From NCBI RefSeq assembly GCF_003254545.1, contig NZ_QJRH01000072.1:1-64000 (forward strand): a stretch of DNA of 64,000 nt, written 5' to 3'. Positions 27,072 to 35,484 of the stretch are shown in pieces (position 1 is the first letter of the stretch; each line of letters begins with the position of its first letter). The notes below the pieces were generated by a model. That model saw only the letters and a list, made by a program, of their open reading frames with translations, was not told the origin of the DNA and did not search any database. A program made the position numbers and the translations under genes. Source of the DNA: Flavobacterium tistrianum (GTDB lineage: Bacteria; Bacteroidota; Bacteroidia; Flavobacteriales; Flavobacteriaceae).

Positions 27072-28922
27072 CTATTCTACTGTAACCGACTTCGCTAAGT
27101 TACGAGGCTGGTCAACATTACAACCTCTCATAACCGCAATGTAGTAAGAAAGCAATTGCAACGGAATTGTCGTAACTAATGGAGATAATGCATCTGAAGT
27201 TTCTGGAATTTCGATTACATAATCTGCCAATTCACGAACTTGAGTATCACCTTTTGTAACTACGGCAATAATTTTACCGCTTCTTGATTTAATTTCCTGA
27301 ATGTTACTTACAATTTTATCGTAATGTCCTTGTTTTGGCGCAATCACAATAACTGGCATTAATTCGTCAATTAAAGCAATCGGACCATGCTTCATTTCAG
27401 CAGCTGGATAGCCTTCTGCATGTATGTATGAAATCTCTTTTAATTTCAATGCACCTTCTAAAGCAACTGGGAAATTATATCCTCTACCTAAATAAAGACA
27501 GTTTGGCGAATCTTTAAAAGCAGCGGCAATTTCTTTTGCTTTATCATTAGTTTCTAATGCTTCTGCAACTTTATCTGGAATGATTTCCAATTCTTGAAGA
27601 TACGTATGGAAATCTGTATTTGACAACGTTCCTTTTGCTTTTCCTAAACGCAAAGCAATCATCGTTAAAACTGTGATTTGAGTAGTAAATGCTTTTGTAG
27701 AAGCCACTCCAATTTCTGGCCCTGCGTGTGTATAAGCACCTGCGTGGCTTTCCCTAGAAATAGAAGATCCTACTACGTTACAAACTCCAAATACAAACGC
27801 TCCGTTTTCTTTAGCCAATTTAATAGCCGCCATAGTATCTGCAGTTTCACCAGATTGTGAAATCGCAATAACTACGTCATCTTTATTGATAATTGGATTT
27901 CTGTATCTAAACTCAGAAGCATATTCTACTTCAACAGGAATACGTGTAAATTCCTCAAAAATGTATTCTGCAACTAAACCTGCATGCCAAGAAGTTCCGC
28001 ACGCAACGATTAGGATACGTTTTGCATTTAAGAATTTCTCCAGATTATCCTCAACACCAGCCATCTGAACTATTCCTTCATTTGCATGAAGTCTTCCTCT
28101 GTAAGTATCTTTAATTACACTTGGCTGCTCGTAGATTTCTTTAAGCATAAAATGATCATACCCTCCTTTTTCAATCTGCTCCAAGTTCATTTGAAGTTCT
28201 TGAATATAAGGATCTACTAAAGAGTCATCCTGGATTTTTCTAATTTTAATTGGCTTATGCAATCTGATATTAGCCATTTCACCATCTTCTAAATATACTG
28301 CATTAGAAGTATATTCAATAAATGGTGAAGCATCAGAAGCAACAAAATACTCTCCTTCTCCAACTCCAATTGCCAACGGACTTCCTAATCTTGCCGCCAC
28401 AAGTTCGTTTGGATTTTTTTTATCAAAAACAGCAATTGCATACGCTCCAACTACTTGGTTTAATGCAACTTGAACAGCTTTCCCTAATTTAATATTTTCT
28501 TTCTTTTGAACTTCTTCTATTAAATTAACTAAAACCTCAGTATCTGTATCCGATTTAAAAGTGTAGCCTCTTTTTATAAGCTCCTCTTTCAAAGGTGCAT
28601 AATTCTCTATAATTCCATTATGGATGATTGCTAAATCTCCAGAATTAGAAAGATGAGGATGCGAATTCACATCATTTGGAACTCCGTGAGTTGCCCAACG
28701 TGTGTGTCCAATTCCAATATTTCCATTTGTTGTAAAACCTTCATTGGCTTTAGCTTCAAGATCAGAAACTTTGCCTTTTGTTTTGCAAACTTTAATGCCC
28801 GACTCTTCGTCATATAGCATAACACCGGCACTGTCATATCCCCTGTACTCAAGACGCTTCAAGCCCTTGATTACAATTGGATATGCGTCTCTATGACCGA
28901 TATATCCAACAATTCCACACAT
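27072..28922 (-). CDS. glmS: Glutamine-fructose-6-phosphate aminotransferase (isomerizing)
   Basis: 616 residues; makes glucosamine-6-phosphate from fructose-6-phosphate and glutamine, the entry step for peptidoglycan and lipid A amino sugars. The N-terminal glutaminase domain starts MCGIVGYIG with catalytic Cys2 and contains GHTRWATHG and HNGIIENY. Two SIS sugar-binding domains follow (IACGTSWHAG, ISQSGETADT, GVASTKAFT; then LGRGYNFPVALEGALKLKE), and the C-terminus reads DQPRNLAKSVTVE, as in the whole family. It is the last gene of an operon with the DUF4270 lipoprotein (9-base gap) and the glycogen synthase-like gene. No glmS ribozyme is seen upstream. Confidence 0.97.
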   Translation of the reverse strand: MCGIVGYIGHRDAYPIVIKGLKRLEYRGYDSAGVMLYDEESGIKVCKTKGKVSDLEAKANEGFTTNGNIGIGHTRWATHGVPNDVNSHPHLSNSGDLAIIHNGIIENYAPLKEELIKRGYTFKSDTDTEVLVNLIEEVQKKENIKLGKAVQVALNQVVGAYAIAVFDKKNPNELVAARLGSPLAIGVGEGEYFVASDASPFIEYTSNAVYLEDGEMANIRLHKPIKIRKIQDDSLVDPYIQELQMNLEQIEKGGYDHFMLKEIYEQPSVIKDTYRGRLHANEGIVQMAGVEDNLEKFLNAKRILIVACGTSWHAGLVAEYIFEEFTRIPVEVEYASEFRYRNPIINKDDVVIAISQSGETADTMAAIKLAKENGAFVFGVCNVVGSSISRESHAGAYTHAGPEIGVASTKAFTTQITVLTMIALRLGKAKGTLSNTDFHTYLQELEIIPDKVAEALETNDKAKEIAAAFKDSPNCLYLGRGYNFPVALEGALKLKEISYIHAEGYPAAEMKHGPIALIDELMPVIVIAPKQGHYDKIVSNIQEIKSRSGKIIAVVTKGDTQVRELADYVIEIPETSDALSPLVTTIPLQLLSYYIAVMRGCNVDQPRNLAKSVTVE

Positions 28923-28931
28923 ATATATTTA

Positions 28932-30599
28932 TTAATTTGGTTTCGTGTAGTATACTTCGAGTCTCAGTCTTTTCTTTTCTTGTTCTGAATCAGGTGAACC
29001 ACCTTTTTTCCCTCCAAATAAGACTGTACCCAAAGGATTCATAACTGATGTTCTTGGCGCCGCAGAAAAATATTCAATTGGATTATCATTAATTTGAATC
29101 TTATTCTTCAACGCATTAAACGTAAGTGTTGTAGCACTTTGAGAAACAACCAGTCCTAAATCAACATTTTTAGCCGTTGCATCCTTAATTAAATTACGGA
29201 AATGGCTTGTGATTCTAATTTTATAACTCTTCCCTCTTTTATCTGAACCCACAGTAATCAAACCTCCATAAGCAGAAGAAGCATCTGCAGAATAATCTGC
29301 CAAAACAGTATTATTTGTCAAATTGTACAAATACACTCGATTTGGCTCTTCTGTACCCGTCATTTTAGCGGCATCAATATAGAATACTAAGTTAGCTTCA
29401 TTAACTTTCCAGTTTTTGTTAGCTACATTATATCTAATTTCATCCAGCTCATCAGGAACACCATTTGCACCATTTACAGGTTCACCAGCAGAATTATAAC
29501 TCAATACATCTGTCTGATTAAAAAGTTTTATAATAGCTAAAGATCCCTGTCCGCCTTTCAGATAAAGCTTTTCGTCTCCCTCCGTTTCATTTACATTTGT
29601 AGTTATAGCACTTACATACTCAGGATTTCGCGCATCAGCTAGAAAATTAGCCGTATTTGATGTTGTTGCAGAAGCACCTTTTAAATTCAATTCGATCTTC
29701 TTACTCTCTGTAGCATCATCAGCATCAGCTGTGGATTCCGTTTTAGCTTTATAATAAACCGTAATTTTACCTTCACTAAAATTTATCAGAGCCATATTAC
29801 TTGGACTAGCCCCAGACCTTTCAACATTAAAATACAAACCTCTGAAATATTCCTGAAAAACATCTTCTGATGAAAGTTTAGAAGCCGCTGCATTCAATAT
29901 TTTATCTTGAAAAAATTGCGGATTAAGATGCAGAGTCATCTGAGGTTTTTTTCTATCTGTTGTAACTACTTTTGTAGTAGGATCAGTAGTTTTGGTTACA
30001 ATCTCTTTTGCATTAAAATAAAACTCATCATTCTCTAAAACCCCGCCATTATTTAATCTTTCTCCAACTTTTTTATTAGAGAATTCTGTGTTTTGATCTG
30101 TATAATAAAACTGTGGCAACTGATTACCACCACTAAAATAACTACTTCTCATCTGGATTCCAGATTCATAAACACTTAATTTTAGTTTTCCATTTTTATC
30201 TCCGTAAATAGAATCTAACTCATAAGTATTGTTCCCATCTTTATCAGTAGCTGTAACATGGCTAAAATATGGAATTTCTATTTTTACACTATCAATTACA
30301 GCAGACGCCCCAATTGTCGGAGCATATGACGTAAGTCCCACCTGAGTTACAAAATTTGCAGTCGTAGTCCCAAAAAGCGGATTATCATAAATACCTAATG
30401 CATTTGGTGTCATATTATTTGACTGAATAGGAGTAACTTCTTGATTAAAAGCTAGAACATCATATTTTTCAGACTCAAGTCCAAAGTGATCATCACCAAC
30501 CAAACCATCACCAATCGCATTAAAATCTTTGTCACAAGAATATAGAAAAACAGCCATTACAGCTAAAAGAGATTTCTTAAAAAAAGAAGTTTTATACAT
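28932..30599 (-). CDS. DUF4270 family lipoprotein
   Basis: 555 residues. The lipobox cysteine is Cys22 (FLYSC), followed by DKDFNAIGDGLVG, a hallmark opening of DUF4270 proteins. Most of the chain is predicted beta-rich, with a conserved middle containing NEANLVFYID and a C-terminal block with NPLGTVLFGG and LRLEVYYTKPN. DUF4270 has no established biochemical role; members are lipoproteins of Bacteroidetes. Position between a glycogen synthase-like gene (21-base gap) and glmS (9-base gap) on the same strand indicates cotranscription and hints at a role in envelope polysaccharide or cell-surface assembly, which is inference. Confidence 0.87.
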   Translation of the reverse strand: MYKTSFFKKSLLAVMAVFLYSCDKDFNAIGDGLVGDDHFGLESEKYDVLAFNQEVTPIQSNNMTPNALGIYDNPLFGTTTANFVTQVGLTSYAPTIGASAVIDSVKIEIPYFSHVTATDKDGNNTYELDSIYGDKNGKLKLSVYESGIQMRSSYFSGGNQLPQFYYTDQNTEFSNKKVGERLNNGGVLENDEFYFNAKEIVTKTTDPTTKVVTTDRKKPQMTLHLNPQFFQDKILNAAASKLSSEDVFQEYFRGLYFNVERSGASPSNMALINFSEGKITVYYKAKTESTADADDATESKKIELNLKGASATTSNTANFLADARNPEYVSAITTNVNETEGDEKLYLKGGQGSLAIIKLFNQTDVLSYNSAGEPVNGANGVPDELDEIRYNVANKNWKVNEANLVFYIDAAKMTGTEEPNRVYLYNLTNNTVLADYSADASSAYGGLITVGSDKRGKSYKIRITSHFRNLIKDATAKNVDLGLVVSQSATTLTFNALKNKIQINDNPIEYFSAAPRTSVMNPLGTVLFGGKKGGSPDSEQEKKRLRLEVYYTKPN

Positions 30600-30620
30600 G
30601 TCTAATAATAAAATTTAAAT

Positions 30621-31427
30621 TTAAAGTCCAAATGTTCTGTAGAAATTTGTGTAAGCATCTGCAAATCCATCTTTCCCGGCGAAAGGTAAAAAAGGTTTTC
30701 CTGAAGATTCTATAAATTTTGTTAAACTTGGAGAAACATTTTCTGACGCAATAATTACACCATCAGAATGTAAGATGCTAGCTTTTAAAACATTCTCGTA
30801 ATTTGGAGTTTCTAAATCTGATACAGCTTCATGAGGAACGCCATCAAATTTAACTTTATTGATCATTTCTAAATCTAGATTTTCATCAAATGATTGTCCG
30901 TAAACAGAAGTAATAATTTTAGTTTCAGAAAACAATGCTTCATGTTTATAATAATGCTTCATATAAATTGGAAGCATAGCTGCAAGCCAGCCGTGAACAT
31001 GTATAATATCTGGAACCCAGTTTAATTTTTTTACAGTCTCTACAACACCCTTTGCAAAGAAAATAGCTCTTTCGTCATTATCAGGATATAAAGCACCTTC
31101 TTCATCTGTAAAAGTGGCTTTACGTTTGAAATATTCATCATTATCAATAAAATAAACCTGAATTCTCTCTTTCGGAATAGATGCAACTTTAATAATCAAC
31201 GGCATATCTAAGTCATTCACTACCAAATTCATCCCTGAAAGTCTAATCACTTCATGCAATTGGTGTCTTCTCTCATTGATATTCCCATATCTTGGCATGA
31301 AAATTCTTATCTGACCGCCTTGGTCATTAATCATTTTCGGAACGTCATAAGACATTAAAGAAACCTCATTTTCAGCCAAATAAGGCACGACTTCAGATGA
31401 TACGTATAATATCCTCTTATCTTTCAT
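30621..31427 (-). CDS. Half-length glycogen/starch synthase-like protein, probably non-catalytic
   Basis: 268 residues, matching only the N-terminal (GT5) half of glycogen synthase: ILYVSSEVVPY, IRIFMPRYGNINERRHQLHEV, YFIDNDEYF, DNDERAIFFAKGVVE and PDIIHVHGWLAAMLP. The KTGGL motif that binds ADP-glucose after the first strand is absent (ENEVSLMSYDVP stands in its place), and the whole C-terminal donor-binding GT domain is missing. The stop codon is genuine and the downstream gene starts 21 bases later, so this looks like a stable short family member rather than a broken gene. Cotranscribed with the DUF4270 lipoprotein and glmS; a regulatory or sugar-binding role is possible. Confidence 0.8.
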   Translation of the reverse strand: MKDKRILYVSSEVVPYLAENEVSLMSYDVPKMINDQGGQIRIFMPRYGNINERRHQLHEVIRLSGMNLVVNDLDMPLIIKVASIPKERIQVYFIDNDEYFKRKATFTDEEGALYPDNDERAIFFAKGVVETVKKLNWVPDIIHVHGWLAAMLPIYMKHYYKHEALFSETKIITSVYGQSFDENLDLEMINKVKFDGVPHEAVSDLETPNYENVLKASILHSDGVIIASENVSPSLTKFIESSGKPFLPFAGKDGFADAYTNFYRTFGL

Positions 31428-31464
31428 AATAGTATTTTACTTAATTTTGGTAATAAAAACGTCG

Positions 31465-31472
31465 CAAAATTA
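31465..31472 (-). promoter_or_regulatory. -7 box of the glycogen synthase-like/DUF4270/glmS operon
   Basis: TAATTTTG followed by C on the minus strand fits TAnnTTTG and lies 38 bases upstream of the ATG at 31427. No convincing -33 TTG is present at the usual distance. Confidence 0.5.
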
Positions 31473-31503
31473 CAAAAATTTATGCAGTTTATAACTAATA
31501 TAT

Positions 31504-31511
31504 TATGTTTG
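31504..31511 (+). promoter_or_regulatory. -7 box of the panCD operon
   Basis: TATGTTTG followed by C fits TAnnTTTG, 23 bases upstream of the panC ATG. It is divergent from and 32 bases away from the -7 box of the glmS operon, so the two promoters share a 106-base region. Confidence 0.5.
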
Positions 31512-31533
31512 CATAAATTTTAATAATACCTCA

Positions 31534-32382
31534 ATGCATATTTTCTACAGTAAAGCAGCGTTGATAGCCTATCTTAAAACTATCAAAACCGCAAATTCAA
31601 CCATCGGATTTGTACCAACAATGGGCGCTTTACACCAAGGCCATTTGGCTTTAATGCAACGTTCGCTAAAAGAAAACGATGACACAGTAGTGAGCATTTT
31701 TGTCAATCCAACGCAATTTAACAACCCAGAAGATTTAGCAAAATATCCTAGGACACTAGAAGAAGATGTTAAGAAAATGCGTACATTAAGTGATAAAATT
31801 ATTTTATACGCACCTTCTGTTGAAGATATTTATGAAGGAAATACCGTTTCGCAAACTTTTGATTTTGACGGATTAGAAAACCAAATGGAAGGAAAATTCA
31901 GACCTGGACATTTTAATGGTGTTGGAACAATTGTTAAAAGGTTATTCGAAATCGTAACTCCGACAAATGCTTATTTTGGGGAAAAAGATTTTCAGCAGCT
32001 TCAAATCGTTAAAAAATTAGTTGAAAAAACAGGATTGCCTGTAAACATTGTGGGATGTCCAATTTTTAGAGAAGAAAATCAGCTGGCAATGAGTTCACGA
32101 AATGAACGCTTAACGACTGAAGAGAGAAAAGACGCGGCGATTATTTACAAAACTTTAACCGAGGCAAAAGAGATTTTCCAAAATCACAGTCCGCAAGAAA
32201 CAATCGAATTTGTAGAAAATTCTTTCAAAGACAATAAAGAATTTGAACTAGAATATTTTGTTATTGCTGACGAATCTACACTTTTATCTATCGATCAAAA
32301 AGAGAATGACAAAAAATACCGAGCATTTATAGCCGTATTTGTTAATTCTATAAGACTGATAGACACCATTTCATTAAATTAA
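31534..32382 (+). CDS. panC: Pantothenate synthetase (pantoate-beta-alanine ligase)
   Basis: 282 residues. Joins pantoate and beta-alanine with ATP to form pantothenate, precursor of coenzyme A. Family features: FVPTMGALHQGHLAL with the HIGH-like ATP motif, VSIFVNPTQF, FRPGHFNGVGTIV, the pantoate-binding FGEKDFQQL and the KMSKS-like MSSRNERL. Immediately followed (14 bases) by panD, which supplies beta-alanine, so the last two steps of the pathway are coexpressed. Confidence 0.96.
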   Translation: MHIFYSKAALIAYLKTIKTANSTIGFVPTMGALHQGHLALMQRSLKENDDTVVSIFVNPTQFNNPEDLAKYPRTLEEDVKKMRTLSDKIILYAPSVEDIYEGNTVSQTFDFDGLENQMEGKFRPGHFNGVGTIVKRLFEIVTPTNAYFGEKDFQQLQIVKKLVEKTGLPVNIVGCPIFREENQLAMSSRNERLTTEERKDAAIIYKTLTEAKEIFQNHSPQETIEFVENSFKDNKEFELEYFVIADESTLLSIDQKENDKKYRAFIAVFVNSIRLIDTISLN

Positions 32383-32396
32383 TCTAACTTTGCATC

Positions 32397-32747
32397 ATGC
32401 AAATTCAAGTTATAAAATCAAAAATTCATCGTGTTAAAGTAACAGGAGCTGATTTAAATTATATTGGCAGCATTACTATTGATGAAACTTTACTAGAGGC
32501 TTCAAACATTATTGAAGGCGAAAAAGTATCTATTGTTAACATTAATAATGGCGAACGTTTTGAAACTTACGCTATTAAAGGCGAAAAAAATTCAGGCGAA
32601 ATCACTTTGAATGGTCCGGCTGCAAGAAAAGTTCAGAAAGATGACATCATCATTATCATTTCTTATGCAACCTTGGATTTTGAAGAAGCGAAAACTTTCA
32701 AACCTTGGATTATTTTCCCTAACGAAAATGATAATTCGCTAACCTAA
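32397..32747 (+). CDS. panD: Aspartate 1-decarboxylase (pyruvoyl enzyme)
   Basis: 116 residues. Converts aspartate to beta-alanine for PanC. The self-cleavage site that makes the pyruvoyl cofactor is Gly24-Ser25 (NYIGSITID), at the same position as in well-studied homologues. Other conserved segments: KIHRVKVTGADLNY, YAIKGEKNSGEITLNGPAAR and ISYATLDFEEA. Lies 14 bases after panC. Confidence 0.96.
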   Translation: MQIQVIKSKIHRVKVTGADLNYIGSITIDETLLEASNIIEGEKVSIVNINNGERFETYAIKGEKNSGEITLNGPAARKVQKDDIIIIISYATLDFEEAKTFKPWIIFPNENDNSLT

Positions 32748-32749
32748 TC

Positions 32750-32769
32750 AATTCTTTTTTTTAAGAATT
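32750..32769 (+). terminator. Weak hairpin after panD
   Basis: A 7-bp A/T-rich stem AATTCTT/AAGAATT around a loop of T residues lies just past the panD stop. It may slow or end transcription, but the stem is weak. Confidence 0.3.
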
Positions 32770-32948
32770 TACTTTCTTTGTCAAAAGTTATTTTTGCACA
32801 AAGAATTCTTCTTTTGTCTCAATCCAAAATGATTTTGACGCTAAAACATTACGCTTCAATTTTTGCCCCATTTAAGAAAGAAGCAAATAAAATAGTATAT
32901 TGCTACACTATTTTCAATACTTTTTAATTTACTGAAATGCCACAAATC

Positions 32949-34103
32949 ATGAAAAAAGTTTACCTACTGACACTTTTGATTTCATTCTCGTCGTTTGCCC
33001 AAAAAACGTTCGATAATATTAAATCAGAAAAACTGGGAGAAGAACGCCGAATTACGATCGGACTTCCTGCTTCTTATGAAGCAAACAAAGACAAAAAATA
33101 TCCTGTTCTTTATTTATTGGATGGAGATTACTTATTTGATCCGTTTTCTGGAGCAGTAAGTTATGGCACTTATTGGGATGACATTCCAGAGATGATTATC
33201 ATCGGTATTCATCAAAATAAAAATGAAGAACGTTATGACGACACAACAATAGATCAAAACGAAGGTCTCCCATTTGAAAAAGGCGCAAAGTTTTTCGAAT
33301 TTATAGGAGCCGAATTAATTCCGTATATCGAAAAAAAATATCGCACCTCGCCTTTCAGACTTATTGCAGGTCATGATGTAACAGCGAGTTTTGCCAATTT
33401 TTATTTATATAAAGAAATTCCGCTTTTTAATGCATACATCTGCTTAAGCCCAGAGCTTGCTCCAAAAATGGAAGTGCGTATTGCTGAGAAATTTGCCAAA
33501 ATAAAAAGCCCTATTTTCTATTACCTTTCTGCTGGAGAAGGCGATATTAAGAAAATTAAAGAACCGATAGAAAAATTAAATAGCAATATTAAAATCGCTA
33601 ATAATCCGTTAGTGAATTATAAATATGATGTTTTCAAAGGCGCGACTCATTATACAGAAGTTTTGCATTCTATACCAAGTGCATTGTACCAGATTTTTGA
33701 AATATACCGCCCTATAAATTCTGCCGAATACAATGATAAGATTGCGGTTCTTCAAACAGGTTATGCAGAATATTTAGAAAAAAAATACGCAGCTATGTCT
33801 GAAGTTTTAGGAGTTCAGATTCCAGTTAGAATGAGTGATTTTAAAGTAATGGAAAATCTTATTTTAAAGAGAAATGCTTATGATGAGTTAGGTAAAATGG
33901 CCGAAATTGGAAATGTGAATTACCCAAAAGCCATGTTAGGCGAATATGAATTGGGTTTGATGTATGAAAAAATGGGCGATCCTAAACATGCTTCAAAAAA
34001 ATACCAAAATGCTTCGCAAATGGAGCCAATTGGAGATTTGAACAAAGACTTGATGTATGAGAAAATTGACGAAATGAATACACTTGCTAAAAAAAATAAA
34101 TAA
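32949..34103 (+). CDS. Secreted esterase-fold (alpha/beta hydrolase) protein with altered nucleophile site
   Basis: 384 residues from the ATG at 32949, which begins a clean signal peptide (MKKVYLLTLLISFSSFAQ); an upstream in-frame ATG at 32937 would add four residues. The body resembles the putative-esterase (esterase D/IroE-like) family: RRITIGLPASY, YPVLYLLDGDYLFD, a region around PYIEKKYRT. The nucleophile elbow reads AGHDVTASF instead of GHSxGG, so the usual serine is aspartate (codon 33375-33377). A histidine is present in the expected late position (GATHYTEVLH). The last 80 residues look helical and TPR-like. Activity is therefore uncertain. The stop codon overlaps the radA start (TAATG). 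Confidence 0.72.
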   Translation: MKKVYLLTLLISFSSFAQKTFDNIKSEKLGEERRITIGLPASYEANKDKKYPVLYLLDGDYLFDPFSGAVSYGTYWDDIPEMIIIGIHQNKNEERYDDTTIDQNEGLPFEKGAKFFEFIGAELIPYIEKKYRTSPFRLIAGHDVTASFANFYLYKEIPLFNAYICLSPELAPKMEVRIAEKFAKIKSPIFYYLSAGEGDIKKIKEPIEKLNSNIKIANNPLVNYKYDVFKGATHYTEVLHSIPSALYQIFEIYRPINSAEYNDKIAVLQTGYAEYLEKKYAAMSEVLGVQIPVRMSDFKVMENLILKRNAYDELGKMAEIGNVNYPKAMLGEYELGLMYEKMGDPKHASKKYQNASQMEPIGDLNKDLMYEKIDEMNTLAKKNK

Positions 34104-35464
34104 TGTCAAAAGTTAAAACTTCCTTTTTCTGCCAAAACTGCGGAACCCAATATGCCAAATGGCAAGGGCAATGCAACGCGTGCAAAGAATGGAATACGAT
34201 TGCCGAAGAAATTATTCAGAAACAGGATAAAGTGGCTTGGAAAAGTGAACCTACTCCAACAAGCAAAGCACCAAAGCCTTTAAAAATTAATGAGATCGAT
34301 TCTACCCAGGAAGTCCGCATGGACACGACTGATGGCGAATTAAATCGTGTTTTGGGCGGCGGACTTGTTCCTGGATCTTTAACGCTTTTGGGCGGAGAAC
34401 CCGGCATCGGAAAAAGTACACTTTTGCTTCAAGTATCATTAAAGCTACCTTATAAAACATTATACGTTTCTGGAGAAGAAAGTCAGAAACAGATAAAAAT
34501 GCGTGCAGAAAGAATTACACCCAACAGCGAAAACTGTTATATTCTTACTGAAACAAAAACGCAGAACATCTTTAAACAAATCGAAACTATTCAGCCTGAA
34601 GTGGTCATTATTGACTCAATTCAGACTTTACATACCGATTATATCGAATCGACAGCGGGAAGTATTTCTCAAATTCGTGAAACCACAGCAGAATTAATCA
34701 AATTTGCTAAAGAAAGTAATATTCCTGTAATTTTAATTGGCCATATCACAAAAGACGGAAATATCGCTGGACCAAAAATCTTAGAACATATGGTTGACAC
34801 GGTTCTTCAATTTGAAGGCGACAGAAATCATATTTATAGAATTTTACGCTCGCTTAAAAACCGTTTTGGTTCTACATCAGAATTAGGAATTTACGAAATG
34901 CTTGGTAGCGGATTACGAGAAGTCAGCAATCCATCTGAAATTTTGATTTCTCATAAAGACGAAGAACTTTCAGGAACGGCAATTGCCACAACTCTTGAAG
35001 GCATGCGTCCGCTTATGATTGAAATTCAATCTTTGGTTAGCACAGCAGTTTATGGAACTCCCCAACGAAGCACAACGGGTTATAACGCCAAAAGGCTAAA
35101 CATGATTTTGGCTGTTTTAGAGAAAAGAGCTGGATTTCGTTTAGGCGCAAAAGACGTTTTTCTGAATGTCACTGGAGGAATTTCTGTTGATGATCCCGCG
35201 ATTGACTTGGCTGTTGTTGCTGCAATTTTATCTTCAAACGAAGATATTCCAGTTGGAAAAGGTTTCTGTTTTGCTGGAGAAGTCGGACTTTCTGGCGAAA
35301 TTCGTCCTGTGAATCGCGTGGATCAGCGTATTCAGGAGGCTGAAAAATTAGGTTTCGATACTATCTTTGTTTCCAAATACAATAAAATAGCTTTAAAGAA
35401 TACGGGAATTAAAATTGAACTTGTTGCAAAAATTGAAGATGTTGCAAGCATACTTTTTGGCTGA
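34103..35464 (+). CDS. radA: DNA repair protein RadA
   Basis: 453 residues. RadA is a DnaB-like helicase that drives branch migration in recombination. The zinc finger is at the N-terminus (Cys10, Cys13, Cys24, Cys27), the Walker A loop GGEPGIGKST at about 97-106, the family-specific KNRFGSTSE motif in the middle, and a Lon-protease-like C-terminal domain (VFLNVTGGISVDDPAIDLAV, GEVGLSGEIRPV) without protease activity. Translationally coupled to the upstream esterase-like gene through a one-base overlap. Confidence 0.96.
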   Translation: MSKVKTSFFCQNCGTQYAKWQGQCNACKEWNTIAEEIIQKQDKVAWKSEPTPTSKAPKPLKINEIDSTQEVRMDTTDGELNRVLGGGLVPGSLTLLGGEPGIGKSTLLLQVSLKLPYKTLYVSGEESQKQIKMRAERITPNSENCYILTETKTQNIFKQIETIQPEVVIIDSIQTLHTDYIESTAGSISQIRETTAELIKFAKESNIPVILIGHITKDGNIAGPKILEHMVDTVLQFEGDRNHIYRILRSLKNRFGSTSELGIYEMLGSGLREVSNPSEILISHKDEELSGTAIATTLEGMRPLMIEIQSLVSTAVYGTPQRSTTGYNAKRLNMILAVLEKRAGFRLGAKDVFLNVTGGISVDDPAIDLAVVAAILSSNEDIPVGKGFCFAGEVGLSGEIRPVNRVDQRIQEAEKLGFDTIFVSKYNKIALKNTGIKIELVAKIEDVASILFG

Positions 35465-35484
35465 TTTCAAATACCACTCCTTCT

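Noticed and set aside
27072..28922. Possible glmS ribozyme upstream of glmS
   Set aside because: Only 9 bases separate glmS from the DUF4270 gene, and the ribozyme is a Gram-positive feature; nothing resembling it is present.
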